Shown one piece after another: positions 1 through 5,121 of a stretch of DNA of 13,649 nucleotides. The stretch is from JAPLVB01 sp964353635 (lineage in GTDB: Archaea; Aenigmatarchaeota; Aenigmatarchaeia; QMZP01). The DNA lies in contig CAYGVS010000028.1 of the NCBI GenBank assembly GCA_964353635.1, positions 1 to 13,649 of the forward strand. Reading direction: 5' to 3'. How positions within the stretch are numbered: the stretch's first letter is position 1; each line of letters opens with the position of its first letter. Under the pieces are notes generated by a model, which was not told the origin of the DNA, ran no database searches, and saw only the letters and a list, made by a program, of their open reading frames with translations. A program made the position numbers and the translations under genes.

Positions 1-305
1 CGAACGCTTTAAGCCCAATAATCGTGATTACCACTCGTGGCGCAGGTATTACCGCGGCGGCTGGCACCTGTCTTACCCACCACTTATTCGCCAAGCTCTC
101 CAAGGGATAGAAGGCGCTAAAGCACCTTCAATCGAATTTTGGACTTGGCAAAAGCTTCCTCAAAAAGAGAAAGCACTCTGAATTCCTTCGTCACACTTGC
201 GTGCATTGCGAAATTTTCGCGCCTGCTGCGTCCCGTAGGACCTGGATTCTTGTCTCAGAATCCATCTCCGGGCTTCCTCTCTCAAGGCCCGTACAGATTA
301 TCGGC

Positions 306-387
306 TTGCCAGGACTGTAACCTTCTCGGTTTTTCCGTAAACGCTTTTTTGAAGATTTTAACCGAAAAAGGGTTTTTACTCTGGCAA
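306..387 (-). other. Expansion of 16S rRNA helix near E. coli position 250
   Basis: In ordinary 16S this spot is a short hairpin (GGTGGGGTAACGGCYCACC). Here the base is TTGCCAG/CTGGCAA (387-381 with 312-306), the next step GTAA/TTAC (379-376 with 320-317). An added arm then pairs CCTTTTTCGGTT (371-360) with AACCGAGAAGG (331-321), closed by a loop of about 28 nt. The added material is roughly 55 nt. Pairing through most of the insert supports an rRNA expansion segment retained in mature RNA; excision as an intron is possible but I see no clear BHB. Confidence 0.75.
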
Positions 388-420
388 CAACCTAATCCGC
401 CGCAGCCCCATCCTTGGATT

Positions 421-480
421 GGACATCAAAGCACTCTGGTGCCTGACGGCTTTATTCAACCTATACAAGCCGTCCAGCCA
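421..480 (-). other. Expanded, branched helix region of 16S rRNA near E. coli 180-220
   Basis: Where archaeal 16S usually has a short simple stem, this copy shows two perfect hairpins side by side. One is GACGGCTT/AAGCCGTC (474-467 with 452-445). The other is GCAC/GTGC (442-439 with 434-431), with a possible closing GGAC/GTCC. This region is among the most length-variable of 16S, so it is less surprising than the other two expansions. Confidence 0.6.
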
Positions 481-529
481 TTTCCAGCATATGATATCTA
501 TCCGGCGTTAGCCCCAGTTTCCCGGGATT

Positions 530-566
530 GAATAGAAGGACATCCGAGGACGTCAATCTTTTATTC
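530..566 (-). other. Expansion inside 16S rRNA helix 8 region
   Basis: The usual GGATAAC...GGGAAACTGG run is interrupted by about 27 nt. The insert forms a hairpin GACGTC/GATGTC with a tetraloop-sized loop (554-549 with 544-539) on top of a longer imperfect stem GAATA/TATTC (about 566-562 with 534-530). The flanking conserved sequence resumes exactly after it, which supports an in-helix expansion rather than a rearrangement. Confidence 0.7.
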
Positions 567-683
567 CAGACCCAAGGGCAGGTTAGCTACGTGTTACTGA
601 GCTTTTCGCCCCGGTTTAACCCGGGACTTGCATGGCTTAGTCGAATTCAGATAGCAGTAACCTCCGGCAGGATCAACCGGAAT

Positions 684-890
684 TGAGATATTGGCGGTTC
701 TCCGTTTATTTTCTCAATAATTCACACAGAGCTCACAAAGACCTAATTCAAACTTAAAATGTTCTTTTAAGCTCACATAGAAGCAGTTACTCATGTCTAG
801 CCTTTACTCTATCAGCTTGCGCCAATGAGCTATGAAGCCGCCATTCATAACTGCCCGGTCTTGCGACCTGACACAATACGTATGGCTATA
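684..890 (-). other. 16S rRNA leader (5' external spacer)
   Basis: This stretch lies between the putative rRNA promoter and the 5' end of 16S. Directly against the mature end there is an inverted repeat ATTGAGA/TCTCAAT (718-712 with 688-682), giving a hairpin that overlaps the first base or two of 16S and is a likely processing landmark. Farther upstream GGCGGCTTC (842-834) can pair with GAACCGCC (700-693). No tRNA and no protein gene is supported here. The 3' trailer that would normally complete the 16S processing stem is outside the window. Confidence 0.6.
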
Positions 891-904
891 GTATATTTAA
901 AGGT
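891..904 (-). promoter_or_regulatory. BRE/TATA promoter of the 16S rRNA transcript
   Basis: Minus-strand sequence ACCTTTAAATATAC is a strong archaeal BRE plus TATA box. Initiation would be expected about 25 nt downstream, near 870, giving a leader of about 190 nt before mature 16S. Confidence 0.7.
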
Positions 905-939
905 TTTTTACCCCTTTGACCCAATCTTCGTCATTTGCG

Positions 940-950
940 CTATTTAAGTA
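940..950 (+). promoter_or_regulatory. TATA promoter for the small membrane protein
   Basis: CTATTTAAGTA is centred about 24 nt before the ATG at 969. The transcript is therefore predicted to start at or next to the start codon (leaderless). It is back-to-back with the rRNA promoter. Confidence 0.55.
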
Positions 951-968
951 GCCTGTCAAAATATTATC

Positions 969-1292
969 ATGGCGAACAAGAAATTCATGATTATATCGGT
1001 TATTCTTCTAATCCTTTCTGCCATTACAGTGTCTTTAAGCATCTATTACGTGTACACGACATGGTACGCCAACGATCACAGTTGCATCGATAACTGCGGC
1101 TTATTTTCAACGCTTTCGTTTTACCTTGTGGCATTAAGCTTCATAATTAATGTAATATTTTTGATACTGGCAAGGAAAAACGCAGAAATCCAAGGTAAGA
1201 ACATCATAAAAGTTTCATTAATTTTGGCTATGATATTGGGCATTTTATGGCTTTTTAACTTTCTAGGGGTGTTCATTCCCACGATAGGTTAG
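969..1292 (+). CDS. Small three-helix membrane protein, function unknown
   Basis: This 107-residue protein has three predicted membrane segments at about residues 7-29, 46-69 and 80-103. A short loop between the first two carries two cysteines (HSCIDNC, about residues 38-43). The N-terminus MANKK is positive and would stay in the cytoplasm, which places the Cys-containing loop outside the cell where a disulfide is plausible. The ATG at 969 is chosen because a TATA element sits one promoter spacing upstream, which fits a leaderless mRNA. The gene stands alone between the divergent rRNA promoter and the tRNA genes. I do not recognise the family. Confidence is good that it is coding, because of the promoter, the hydrophobic pattern and the lack of competing frames. 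Confidence 0.75.
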   Translation: MANKKFMIISVILLILSAITVSLSIYYVYTTWYANDHSCIDNCGLFSTLSFYLVALSFIINVIFLILARKNAEIQGKNIIKVSLILAMILGILWLFNFLGVFIPTIG

Positions 1293-1379
1293 CTTCTCAT
1301 TTAGCTATTTTATAGCATCGCACTAAGGACATCCCTGTTTTGATAAGTTTCTTTCAAAAACTCACAAATAACCTCCTCA

Positions 1380-1392
1380 CCATATATATTAT
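1380..1392 (+). promoter_or_regulatory. TATA promoter for the tRNA-His/tRNA-Leu pair
   Basis: CCATATATATTA lies about 30 nt before the first base of tRNA-His (1419). No similar element is seen between the two tRNA genes, so they may be co-transcribed. Confidence 0.5.
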
Positions 1393-1418
1393 TAACCATA
1401 AACACACTATCAACTCAT

Positions 1419-1581
1419 GGCCGCTGTAGTGTAATGGTTAGCATACAGGACTGTGGATCCTTTGGTCTGGGTTCGAAGCAAAGCCTTTTTTGAAAAAAAG
1501 GCTTTGGAGTCCAAAAAACGTTACCTGAACCATGATATTGGTTCATATAAAATTTGGAAAGCGAAAATCCCGGCAGCGGCC
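1419..1581 (+). tRNA. tRNA-His (anticodon GUG) interrupted by a T-loop intron
   Basis: The exons are 1419-1477 and 1568-1581. The extra 5' G (1419) expected of tRNA-His is encoded. Acceptor GCCGCTG (1420-1426) pairs with CAGCGGC (1574-1580), and C73 is at 1581; CCA is not encoded. The anticodon loop CTGTGGA carries GTG. T-stem CTGGG (1467-1471) pairs with CCCGG (1569-1573) but only after a 90-nt insert is removed from the T-loop, restoring the loop TTCGAAT. The D-stem is weak, with GU pairs, and the anticodon stem has one end mismatch (C-U). The mature molecule would be 73 nt including G-1. Standard tRNA finders that expect only an anticodon-loop intron could miss it. Confidence 0.88.
1478..1567 (+). 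other. Noncanonical 90-nt intron at position 59/60 of tRNA-His
   Basis: In the precursor, TTCG (1472-1475) pairs perfectly with CGAA (1562-1565), forming a 4-bp central helix. It is flanked by 3-nt bulges AAG (1476-1478) and AAT (1566-1568). Cutting each bulge after its second base gives AA|G and AA|T, which rebuilds the T-loop exactly. The intron body contains a 13-bp near-perfect hairpin (about 1479-1506, arms CAAAGCCTTTTTT and its complement). It also has TGAACC/GGTTCA (1525-1530 with 1539-1544) and CCAAA/TTTGG closing the second arm. The inner helix of the BHB is replaced by this branched fold, so the motif is a relaxed BHB. Confidence 0.8.
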
Positions 1582-1590
1582 CTGGAGTTC

Positions 1591-1611
1591 GAAGTCGGCA
1601 CAGCCGGCTTC
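1591..1611 (+). other. Strong hairpin in the spacer between the two tRNA genes
   Basis: GAAGTCGGC / GCCGGCTTC with loop ACA forms a 9-bp stem with one GU pair, followed by TTT. It may mark 3' processing of tRNA-His or attenuate transcription. Bacterial-type hairpin terminators are not the rule in archaea, so the function is open. Confidence 0.55.
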
Positions 1612-1642
1612 TTTCCATAAGCGGGGGTTCCCGAGTGGCCAA

Positions 1643-1667
1643 ATGGAGCTTTGGCTCAGCAGGCGAA
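1643..1667 (+). other. Noncanonical 25-nt D-loop intron of tRNA-Leu
   Basis: Expected D-arm sequence is GGCCAAA followed directly by GGGG; 25 extra bases lie between. GCC (1638-1640) pairs with GGC (1662-1664), flanked by bulges AA|A (1641-1643) and AA|A (1666-1668). The insert has an inner hairpin GAGC/GCTC (1646-1649 with 1654-1657). The central helix has 3 pairs rather than 4, so this is a relaxed BHB. Because A runs flank it, the ends may slide by one to three bases without changing the spliced product. Confidence 0.7.
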
Positions 1668-1683
1668 AGGGGCAGGACTTAAG

Positions 1684-1762
1684 AGGGCTTACCATTCTGG
1701 TTTGCATTTTTCTTAAGTGCGATGAGGCGCACCATGCGCCTGTGACGAAAAGACCCTGATAT
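1684..1762 (+). other. Canonical-position (37/38) 79-nt intron of tRNA-Leu
   Basis: The outer helix is the anticodon stem. The 3' bulge is AT|A (1761-1763) and the central helix is CTTA/TGAT (1678-1681 with 1757-1760; three of four pairs). The 5' bulge is AG|A (1682-1684) and the inner helix is GGG/CCC (1685-1687 with 1754-1756). The body holds a perfect GGCGC/GCGCC hairpin (1726-1730 with 1736-1740). Confidence 0.85.
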
Positions 1763-1794
1763 ATCCTGTGGCTTAGTGCCTTCCGGAGTTCGAA

Positions 1795-1831
1795 GTGGTT
1801 TGAAATTGTCAAGAGACACTTTCCGCGAGAA
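1795..1831 (+). other. Noncanonical 37-nt T-loop intron (59/60) of tRNA-Leu
   Basis: This is a textbook BHB. The T-stem is the outer helix, the 3' bulge is AA|T (1830-1832), and the 4-bp central helix is TTCG/CGAG (1789-1792 with 1826-1829). The 5' bulge is AA|G (1793-1795) and the inner helix is TGG/CCG (1796-1798 with 1823-1825). Splicing restores T-loop TTCGAAT. The position and bulges match the T-loop intron of tRNA-His. Confidence 0.85.
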
Positions 1832-1848
1832 TCTCCGCCCCCGCACTT

Positions 1849-1858
1849 ATTCTTAAGC
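1849..1858 (+). promoter_or_regulatory. TATA-like promoter for the gene at 1878
   Basis: ATTCTTAAGC starts 4 nt after the tRNA-Leu discriminator base and is centred about 24 nt before the ATG at 1878. This suggests a leaderless mRNA independent of the tRNAs. Confidence 0.45.
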
Positions 1859-1877
1859 CTTCACGTCAATTCTTGAT

Positions 1878-2324
1878 ATGGCCTTAAAAATCTCTTGGCC
1901 AGGAGTTCTTGCTGTAGCAGTCATGTATGTAGTAATTTCCCAGCTAGTTTTTATGCTAGGCGCATATGCGGACATGGCATATTACATGGATCCCGCGTAT
2001 TATTCAGTATGGAGCAAGCTCATGATGCCTTCGGCAGGCCCGCCTCCCATAGAATTCACAGCAACTTCCGTTGCATTCGGCATCATATCAGGCCTGCTCT
2101 TTGCGTTGGTTTATTCTGTGGTTAAAGGCTCTGTTCCAGGTAAGGAATGGGGGAACAAAGGCCTCATGTACGGTTTTCTTGTATTCCTTATCGCAGGGAT
2201 ACCCTCGACGCTGAGCTTGCTGCTGCTGATAAACCTCCCCCCGGGTCTCGTGCTCTCCTGGATGCTTCAGGGCTTCGTGACATATCTCCTCGCGGGCCTG
2301 GTAGCGGCAAAACTCCTGAAATGA
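1878..2324 (+). CDS. Four-helix membrane protein, function unknown
   Basis: A 148-residue, strongly hydrophobic protein with membrane segments at about residues 7-28, 62-83, 95-117 and 122-146. The first loop (about 29-61) is rich in Tyr, Met and Pro (MAYYMDPAYYSVW) and is probably outside the cell. The second loop carries KGSVPGKEWGNKG and is probably cytoplasmic. The start codon follows a TATA-like element at promoter spacing. The gene ends 15 nt before the geranylgeranyl reductase gene, so the two are likely one operon; a role near membrane lipid or envelope metabolism is only a guess from this context. I do not recognise a named family. Two overlapping frames in the same region are shadows. 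Confidence 0.8.
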   Translation: MALKISWPGVLAVAVMYVVISQLVFMLGAYADMAYYMDPAYYSVWSKLMMPSAGPPPIEFTATSVAFGIISGLLFALVYSVVKGSVPGKEWGNKGLMYGFLVFLIAGIPSTLSLLLLINLPPGLVLSWMLQGFVTYLLAGLVAAKLLK

Positions 2325-2339
2325 TGCCTGGCAGATAGC

Positions 2340-3317
2340 ATGGAATCCTATGAAGTGGTGATAGTGGGGGCTGGGCCGGCTGGGTTGAACTGCGCTGAAA
2401 GGCTGGTAGGCAAAGATGTGCTAGTTCTTGAATCAGGCAAGAAGATTGGGCATAAAGTGTGCGCTGGCGGTCTTACGCCCGAGAGCTTGGGCTATCTCAA
2501 GATGCCTGACAGGATTATTGAGCGTAAGTTTGACCAGACTATAGTCCATAGCACGGCCAGCAAACCTATCAGCTTTGGTTACGGCGTTTACACTATTGAC
2601 AGGAAAAGGCTCGGGAAATTGATGCTCAAGAGGGCCAGGGATTCAGGAGCAGAAATAAGGGCAGGCTCTAAAGTTACAGGAATAGGAAATAATCATGTGA
2701 CTGTGAACGACTCTGAAAAGATAGGCTTCAAGCTACTTGTGGGGGCTGATGGTCCATGCTCCATAGTGAGGAGGCATCTGGGCCTAAAAAGCAAGGAAGT
2801 TGGGATGGCTTTCCAATATATTGTTCCAGGCAGATACAACAGGCTGGAGATTTTCTTAGATTCCAAGCTCTTCGGAACCTGGTATGCTTGGATATTTCCT
2901 CACAAAGGGCATGCCTCGATAGGATGCGGATGCGACCCTAAGACTATCCCTCCACGTTCGCTGAAGATTAATTTCCAAAAGTGGGCAGAAGAGCAAGGCA
3001 TCAGCCTTAGAGGAGCAAAATACGAAGCCCATCATATCAATTATGATTACAGAGGCCATGCCTTCGGCCGTTTTTATCTCGCAGGTGATGCAGGAGGCTT
3101 TGCCTCAGGCCTCACAGGAGAAGGGATATATCAGGCCCTTGTGTCAGGAGAGGAGATTGCTCGCCTGATATCTGGAAAAGCGTCTTCTAAGGCATTCAAG
3201 GAATTGCTCAGGATGAAAAAAGTGGAATCCAGACTTCTGAGGAAAGCGAGCCTCCTGAGAAAGCTCGGGATGCACAAGACAATAGAAAGGGCTGTCCTTG
3301 ATTTCTTCAGCGAGTAG
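2340..3317 (+). CDS. Geranylgeranyl reductase family flavoprotein (archaeal lipid saturation)
   Basis: Enzymes of this family reduce the double bonds of geranylgeranyl chains in archaeal membrane lipids using FAD. The N-terminal dinucleotide-binding motif VIVGAGPAG is at residues 8-15, followed by E31 at the end of the second beta strand. There is a Cys-containing KVCAGGL segment (39-45) that the family also shows in this place, and VGADGP at 134-139. The substrate-side signature YxWxFP is present as YAWIFP (182-187). The second FAD motif is GDAGGFASGLTGEG (249-262). The protein is 325 residues, shorter than the roughly 390-450 of well-known digeranylgeranylglycerophospholipid reductases, mainly at the C-terminus. 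An in-frame stop just upstream makes ATG 2340 the first possible start; no good Shine-Dalgarno sequence is visible. It lies 15 nt after a membrane-protein gene. The family is secure; the exact substrate (phospholipid, prenol or quinone side chain) is not. Confidence 0.88.
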   Translation: MESYEVVIVGAGPAGLNCAERLVGKDVLVLESGKKIGHKVCAGGLTPESLGYLKMPDRIIERKFDQTIVHSTASKPISFGYGVYTIDRKRLGKLMLKRARDSGAEIRAGSKVTGIGNNHVTVNDSEKIGFKLLVGADGPCSIVRRHLGLKSKEVGMAFQYIVPGRYNRLEIFLDSKLFGTWYAWIFPHKGHASIGCGCDPKTIPPRSLKINFQKWAEEQGISLRGAKYEAHHINYDYRGHAFGRFYLAGDAGGFASGLTGEGIYQALVSGEEIARLISGKASSKAFKELLRMKKVESRLLRKASLLRKLGMHKTIERAVLDFFSE

Positions 3318-3337
3318 GGAATTCGAGGGACAGAGTA

Positions 3338-3351
3338 GCTTTTTATTTTAA
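3338..3351 (+). promoter_or_regulatory. TATA promoter for the gene at 3370
   Basis: A T-rich TATA-like element (GCTTTTTATTTTAA) is centred about 25 nt before the ATG at 3370, again consistent with a leaderless transcript. Confidence 0.45.
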
Positions 3352-3369
3352 CAGACGAATAATTTTTCA

Positions 3370-3924
3370 ATGTATCCGATAAGCAGGCAAACGATAACGG
3401 AATATTTCATGGGGTCTTTTGCTGACGCAAAGAAAAAAAACCATCTTGAAATATCACCAGAGGCCGAATTCTATGTTGTTAATTTGGCTTCTGAATTCAG
3501 CAGCGCCGAGAGGGTCAGGGCTGCCAACCCAAAAGACGACGCTTTTGCTATTGCATACAAAAACGCCATGGAAAATCTGGGTTTTGAGTCTTCAAAGAGT
3601 ATTGGAGACCTCTCTACTTTTCTGTGCGGTTTCTTTCCCGAGAGGGTGGATAGGGCAGGCGGCCTGAAATACCATATAACAATGGGAAGAAGCGGCTACA
3701 ATCTGGCTTCGATTTTTCCCGGGCAAAAGAAATATGTTTTCAAGGAGCTTGTCGAAAAGCTTCCAAGGATAGTGGACACCCTTAATGACATAGGCATAAA
3801 TGAAGTTTCTGCAGATAAAGATATAATAGAGGTTTATGAAAAATGGCTCAAGACAGGAAGCAGTCGCCTCAAAAAAATCCTTATAAAAAACGGCATAATG
3901 CCTGTGAAAGATATCATGAGTTAA
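3370..3924 (+). CDS. Conserved-looking soluble protein of unknown function
   Basis: A 184-residue protein with no signal peptide and no membrane segment, predicted mostly helical. Its most family-like stretch is in the middle: STFLCGFFPERVDR (residues 82-95) followed by HITMGRSGYNLAS (101-113). This pattern of a Gly-Phe-Phe-Pro core then Met-Gly-x-x-Gly-Tyr looks like a conserved motif pair rather than random sequence. I cannot attach a named family or reaction to it. It has its own TATA element, and its last 11 bases overlap the end of trpS on the opposite strand (stop codons at 3922-3924 and 3914-3916). The gene call is firm; the function is not. Confidence 0.75.
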   Translation: MYPISRQTITEYFMGSFADAKKKNHLEISPEAEFYVVNLASEFSSAERVRAANPKDDAFAIAYKNAMENLGFESSKSIGDLSTFLCGFFPERVDRAGGLKYHITMGRSGYNLASIFPGQKKYVFKELVEKLPRIVDTLNDIGINEVSADKDIIEVYEKWLKTGSSRLKKILIKNGIMPVKDIMS

Positions 3925-5038
3925 TCATGAATTCGTGAATCTTGTCCCGCGCTTTCTCCCTTTTCTCCGCATGCTCCTCAAGGAATTTCTGAAGCTTGTC
4001 TATGAGTATCTGCTTGAGTTCTCCTGTGAGCATCTTCCCGGACTTGTAATCATCATGTATATGCTTCATCTTATTGTCATCCGGTTCGAACATGGTGTAA
4101 AGCATGTTATAGGCCACGTCCACTTCAGGGACGCCTCCCTTCTCCCTGTGCTCCTGCACTGAGCCGCGGCCTCCTGAGAAGGCGTACTTCATAATCTTGG
4201 TCTTTGCCTCAGCTGGAGTGTCTGTAAGCGCGATGTAAGAGGTCGGGTCGCTGCTTGACATCTTCCCTCCCTTCAGTCCCTTCATGAACTCATGGTAGGT
4301 CGAGCTGGGAAGCACGAAATGGAAATCATTGCTCCTTGTGAACCTGTCAGCCAGATCCCTCGTGAGCCTTATGTGAGGGTCTTGATCAACGCCAACAGGT
4401 ACCAACACAGGCCTGGGGCCGCCGAACTCCTCGAGTTGAGGATGGAGTATGTCTGCGACCTGAATAAAGACTGACATTATCTTTCCGGGTGTGAGCTCCC
4501 CATATATTGCTTCCATCTCATTGAATGTGACGCGTTTGGGAAGCATCCCTATGAGCCTGTAATAGGCTTCAGATTTCCTGGCATCATGCGAACGGTCAGA
4601 CTGGAAGTAGAAATCGCAGTTCTTGGGTTTCAGCCCGAGCGCAATATAATTCAGCAGGTATTCCTCTATTGCGACTTTTCTAAGCTCTTTCAGCGTGCCG
4701 TTTCTTGTATTGTAAGCTTCTATGTCCGCCACGCATAGGAATATCTGCGCTCCATGGTTCTGGTAATAGATAATCTGCTCTGCCAGCATCATGTGCCCCA
4801 GGTGGAACTTTCCTGAGGGCATGAGCCCAGTCATCATCACGTAGGGCTTCTTATGGGCTATGGCTTCAGCTATCCTCCCGAAATCCCTGTGGCCGAAAAC
4901 CGCTCCCCTCCTCATTGAGATGTGTGGCTCCGGGAGCTTCTTGGCAAAGCTTTCGAACTTCTCTATCCCGAACTCCCTGGACAGCTTGTCATAATCCTTG
5001 ACGTCCATCTTCCCCCAGGGATCGATTGTTTCTTTCAT
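3914..5038 (-). CDS. trpS: Tryptophanyl-tRNA synthetase
   Basis: A class Ic synthetase that charges tRNA-Trp in the cytoplasm. Numbered from ATG 5038 (374 residues), the ATP-binding HIGH motif is HLGH (79-82) within GLMPSGKFHLGHMM. The KMSKS loop is GKMSSSDP (258-265), the KMSSS form usual in archaeal and eukaryotic TrpRS. The N-terminus IDPWG...DYDKLxxEFG (5-24) is the expected archaeal start region. A TTG at 5077 would add 13 residues with no family support, so ATG 5038 is preferred; no clear Shine-Dalgarno sequence precedes either. It is the third gene of a minus-strand run after tyrS and a DUF3467-like gene, which suggests joint expression of the two aromatic synthetases. Length and motifs indicate a complete enzyme. 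Confidence 0.95.
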   Translation of the reverse strand: MKETIDPWGKMDVKDYDKLSREFGIEKFESFAKKLPEPHISMRRGAVFGHRDFGRIAEAIAHKKPYVMMTGLMPSGKFHLGHMMLAEQIIYYQNHGAQIFLCVADIEAYNTRNGTLKELRKVAIEEYLLNYIALGLKPKNCDFYFQSDRSHDARKSEAYYRLIGMLPKRVTFNEMEAIYGELTPGKIMSVFIQVADILHPQLEEFGGPRPVLVPVGVDQDPHIRLTRDLADRFTRSNDFHFVLPSSTYHEFMKGLKGGKMSSSDPTSYIALTDTPAEAKTKIMKYAFSGGRGSVQEHREKGGVPEVDVAYNMLYTMFEPDDNKMKHIHDDYKSGKMLTGELKQILIDKLQKFLEEHAEKREKARDKIHEFMINS

Positions 5039-5121
5039 TTTCTGGAAAGAAGTTGGAATTTCAATAGAAGGCGACAAGAGCCGCCTTCATTCTAGCGTTC
5101 CAACTTCAAAGCCTCCTTCAT

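Larger units (their letters stand above)
1..683 (-). rRNA. rrs: 16S ribosomal RNA, 5' portion (partial, runs off the left edge)
   Basis: Read on the minus strand, the RNA begins near 683 with the archaeal 16S opening TTCCGGTTGATCCTGCCGG (682-664). It continues through the CCTACGGG.CGCAGCAG block (about 240-223) to the universal GTGCCAGCCGCCGCGGTAA block (67-49); the rest lies beyond the window. The exact 5' end is uncertain by a couple of bases. The distance from the 5' end to GTGCCAGC is about 617 nt, against about 515 in E. coli and less in most archaea, so the 5' domain is enlarged by roughly 100 nt or more. The surplus sits in three self-complementary segments (see the expansion entries) while the conserved blocks between them are intact. 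This argues for genuine expansion helices rather than a pseudogene. A protein-length open frame on the opposite strand (139-531) is a shadow of this gene. Confidence 0.97.
1621..1845 (+). tRNA. tRNA-Leu (anticodon UAA) interrupted by three introns
   Basis: The exons are 1621-1642, 1668-1683, 1763-1794 and 1832-1845, for a mature length of 84 nt. Acceptor GCGGGGG (1621-1627) pairs with CCCCCGC (1838-1844), and A73 is at 1845; no CCA is encoded. D-stem CCC (1630-1632) pairs with GGG after removal of a 25-nt D-loop insert. Anticodon stem CAGGA (1673-1677) pairs with TCCTG (1764-1768) around loop CTTAAGA (anticodon TAA). The long variable arm typical of class II tRNA-Leu follows (1769-1783). T-stem CGGAG (1784-1788) pairs with CTCCG (1833-1837) around TTCGAAT. 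Every stem closes only when all three inserts are removed, and each insert has BHB-like ends. No separate promoter is seen; it is probably transcribed with tRNA-His. Confidence 0.9.

Noticed and set aside
139..531. A 130-residue open frame on the plus strand at the left edge
   Set aside because: It lies entirely antisense to conserved 16S rRNA sequence; the Pro/Ser-rich translation has no protein-like features.
807..842. D-arm-like sequence in the 16S leader (minus strand, TAGCTCA...GATAGAG)
   Set aside because: No T-arm, anticodon stem or matching acceptor strands follow, so it is not a tRNA gene.
1591..1614. Bacterial-style intrinsic terminator between the tRNA genes
   Set aside because: The hairpin is real but has only three T residues after it, and archaea mostly terminate at T-runs without hairpins; kept only as an unassigned hairpin.
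1719..1759. C/D-box-like motifs in the tRNA-Leu anticodon intron (GCGATGA, GTGACGA, CTGA)
   Set aside because: C and C' each have a mismatch, D' is poor, the guide space before D is only about 7 nt, and a perfect GGCGC/GCGCC hairpin occupies the other spacer. Archaeal tRNA introns can encode C/D guides, but this one does not meet the pattern.
1415..1812. Several open frames across the tRNA region on both strands
   Set aside because: They cover the tRNA exons and introns and share no promoter or ribosome site; the RNA genes explain the sequence.
5039..5077. TTG start adding 13 residues to TrpRS
   Set aside because: No convincing ribosome site, and archaeal TrpRS proteins begin close to the DPWG block.
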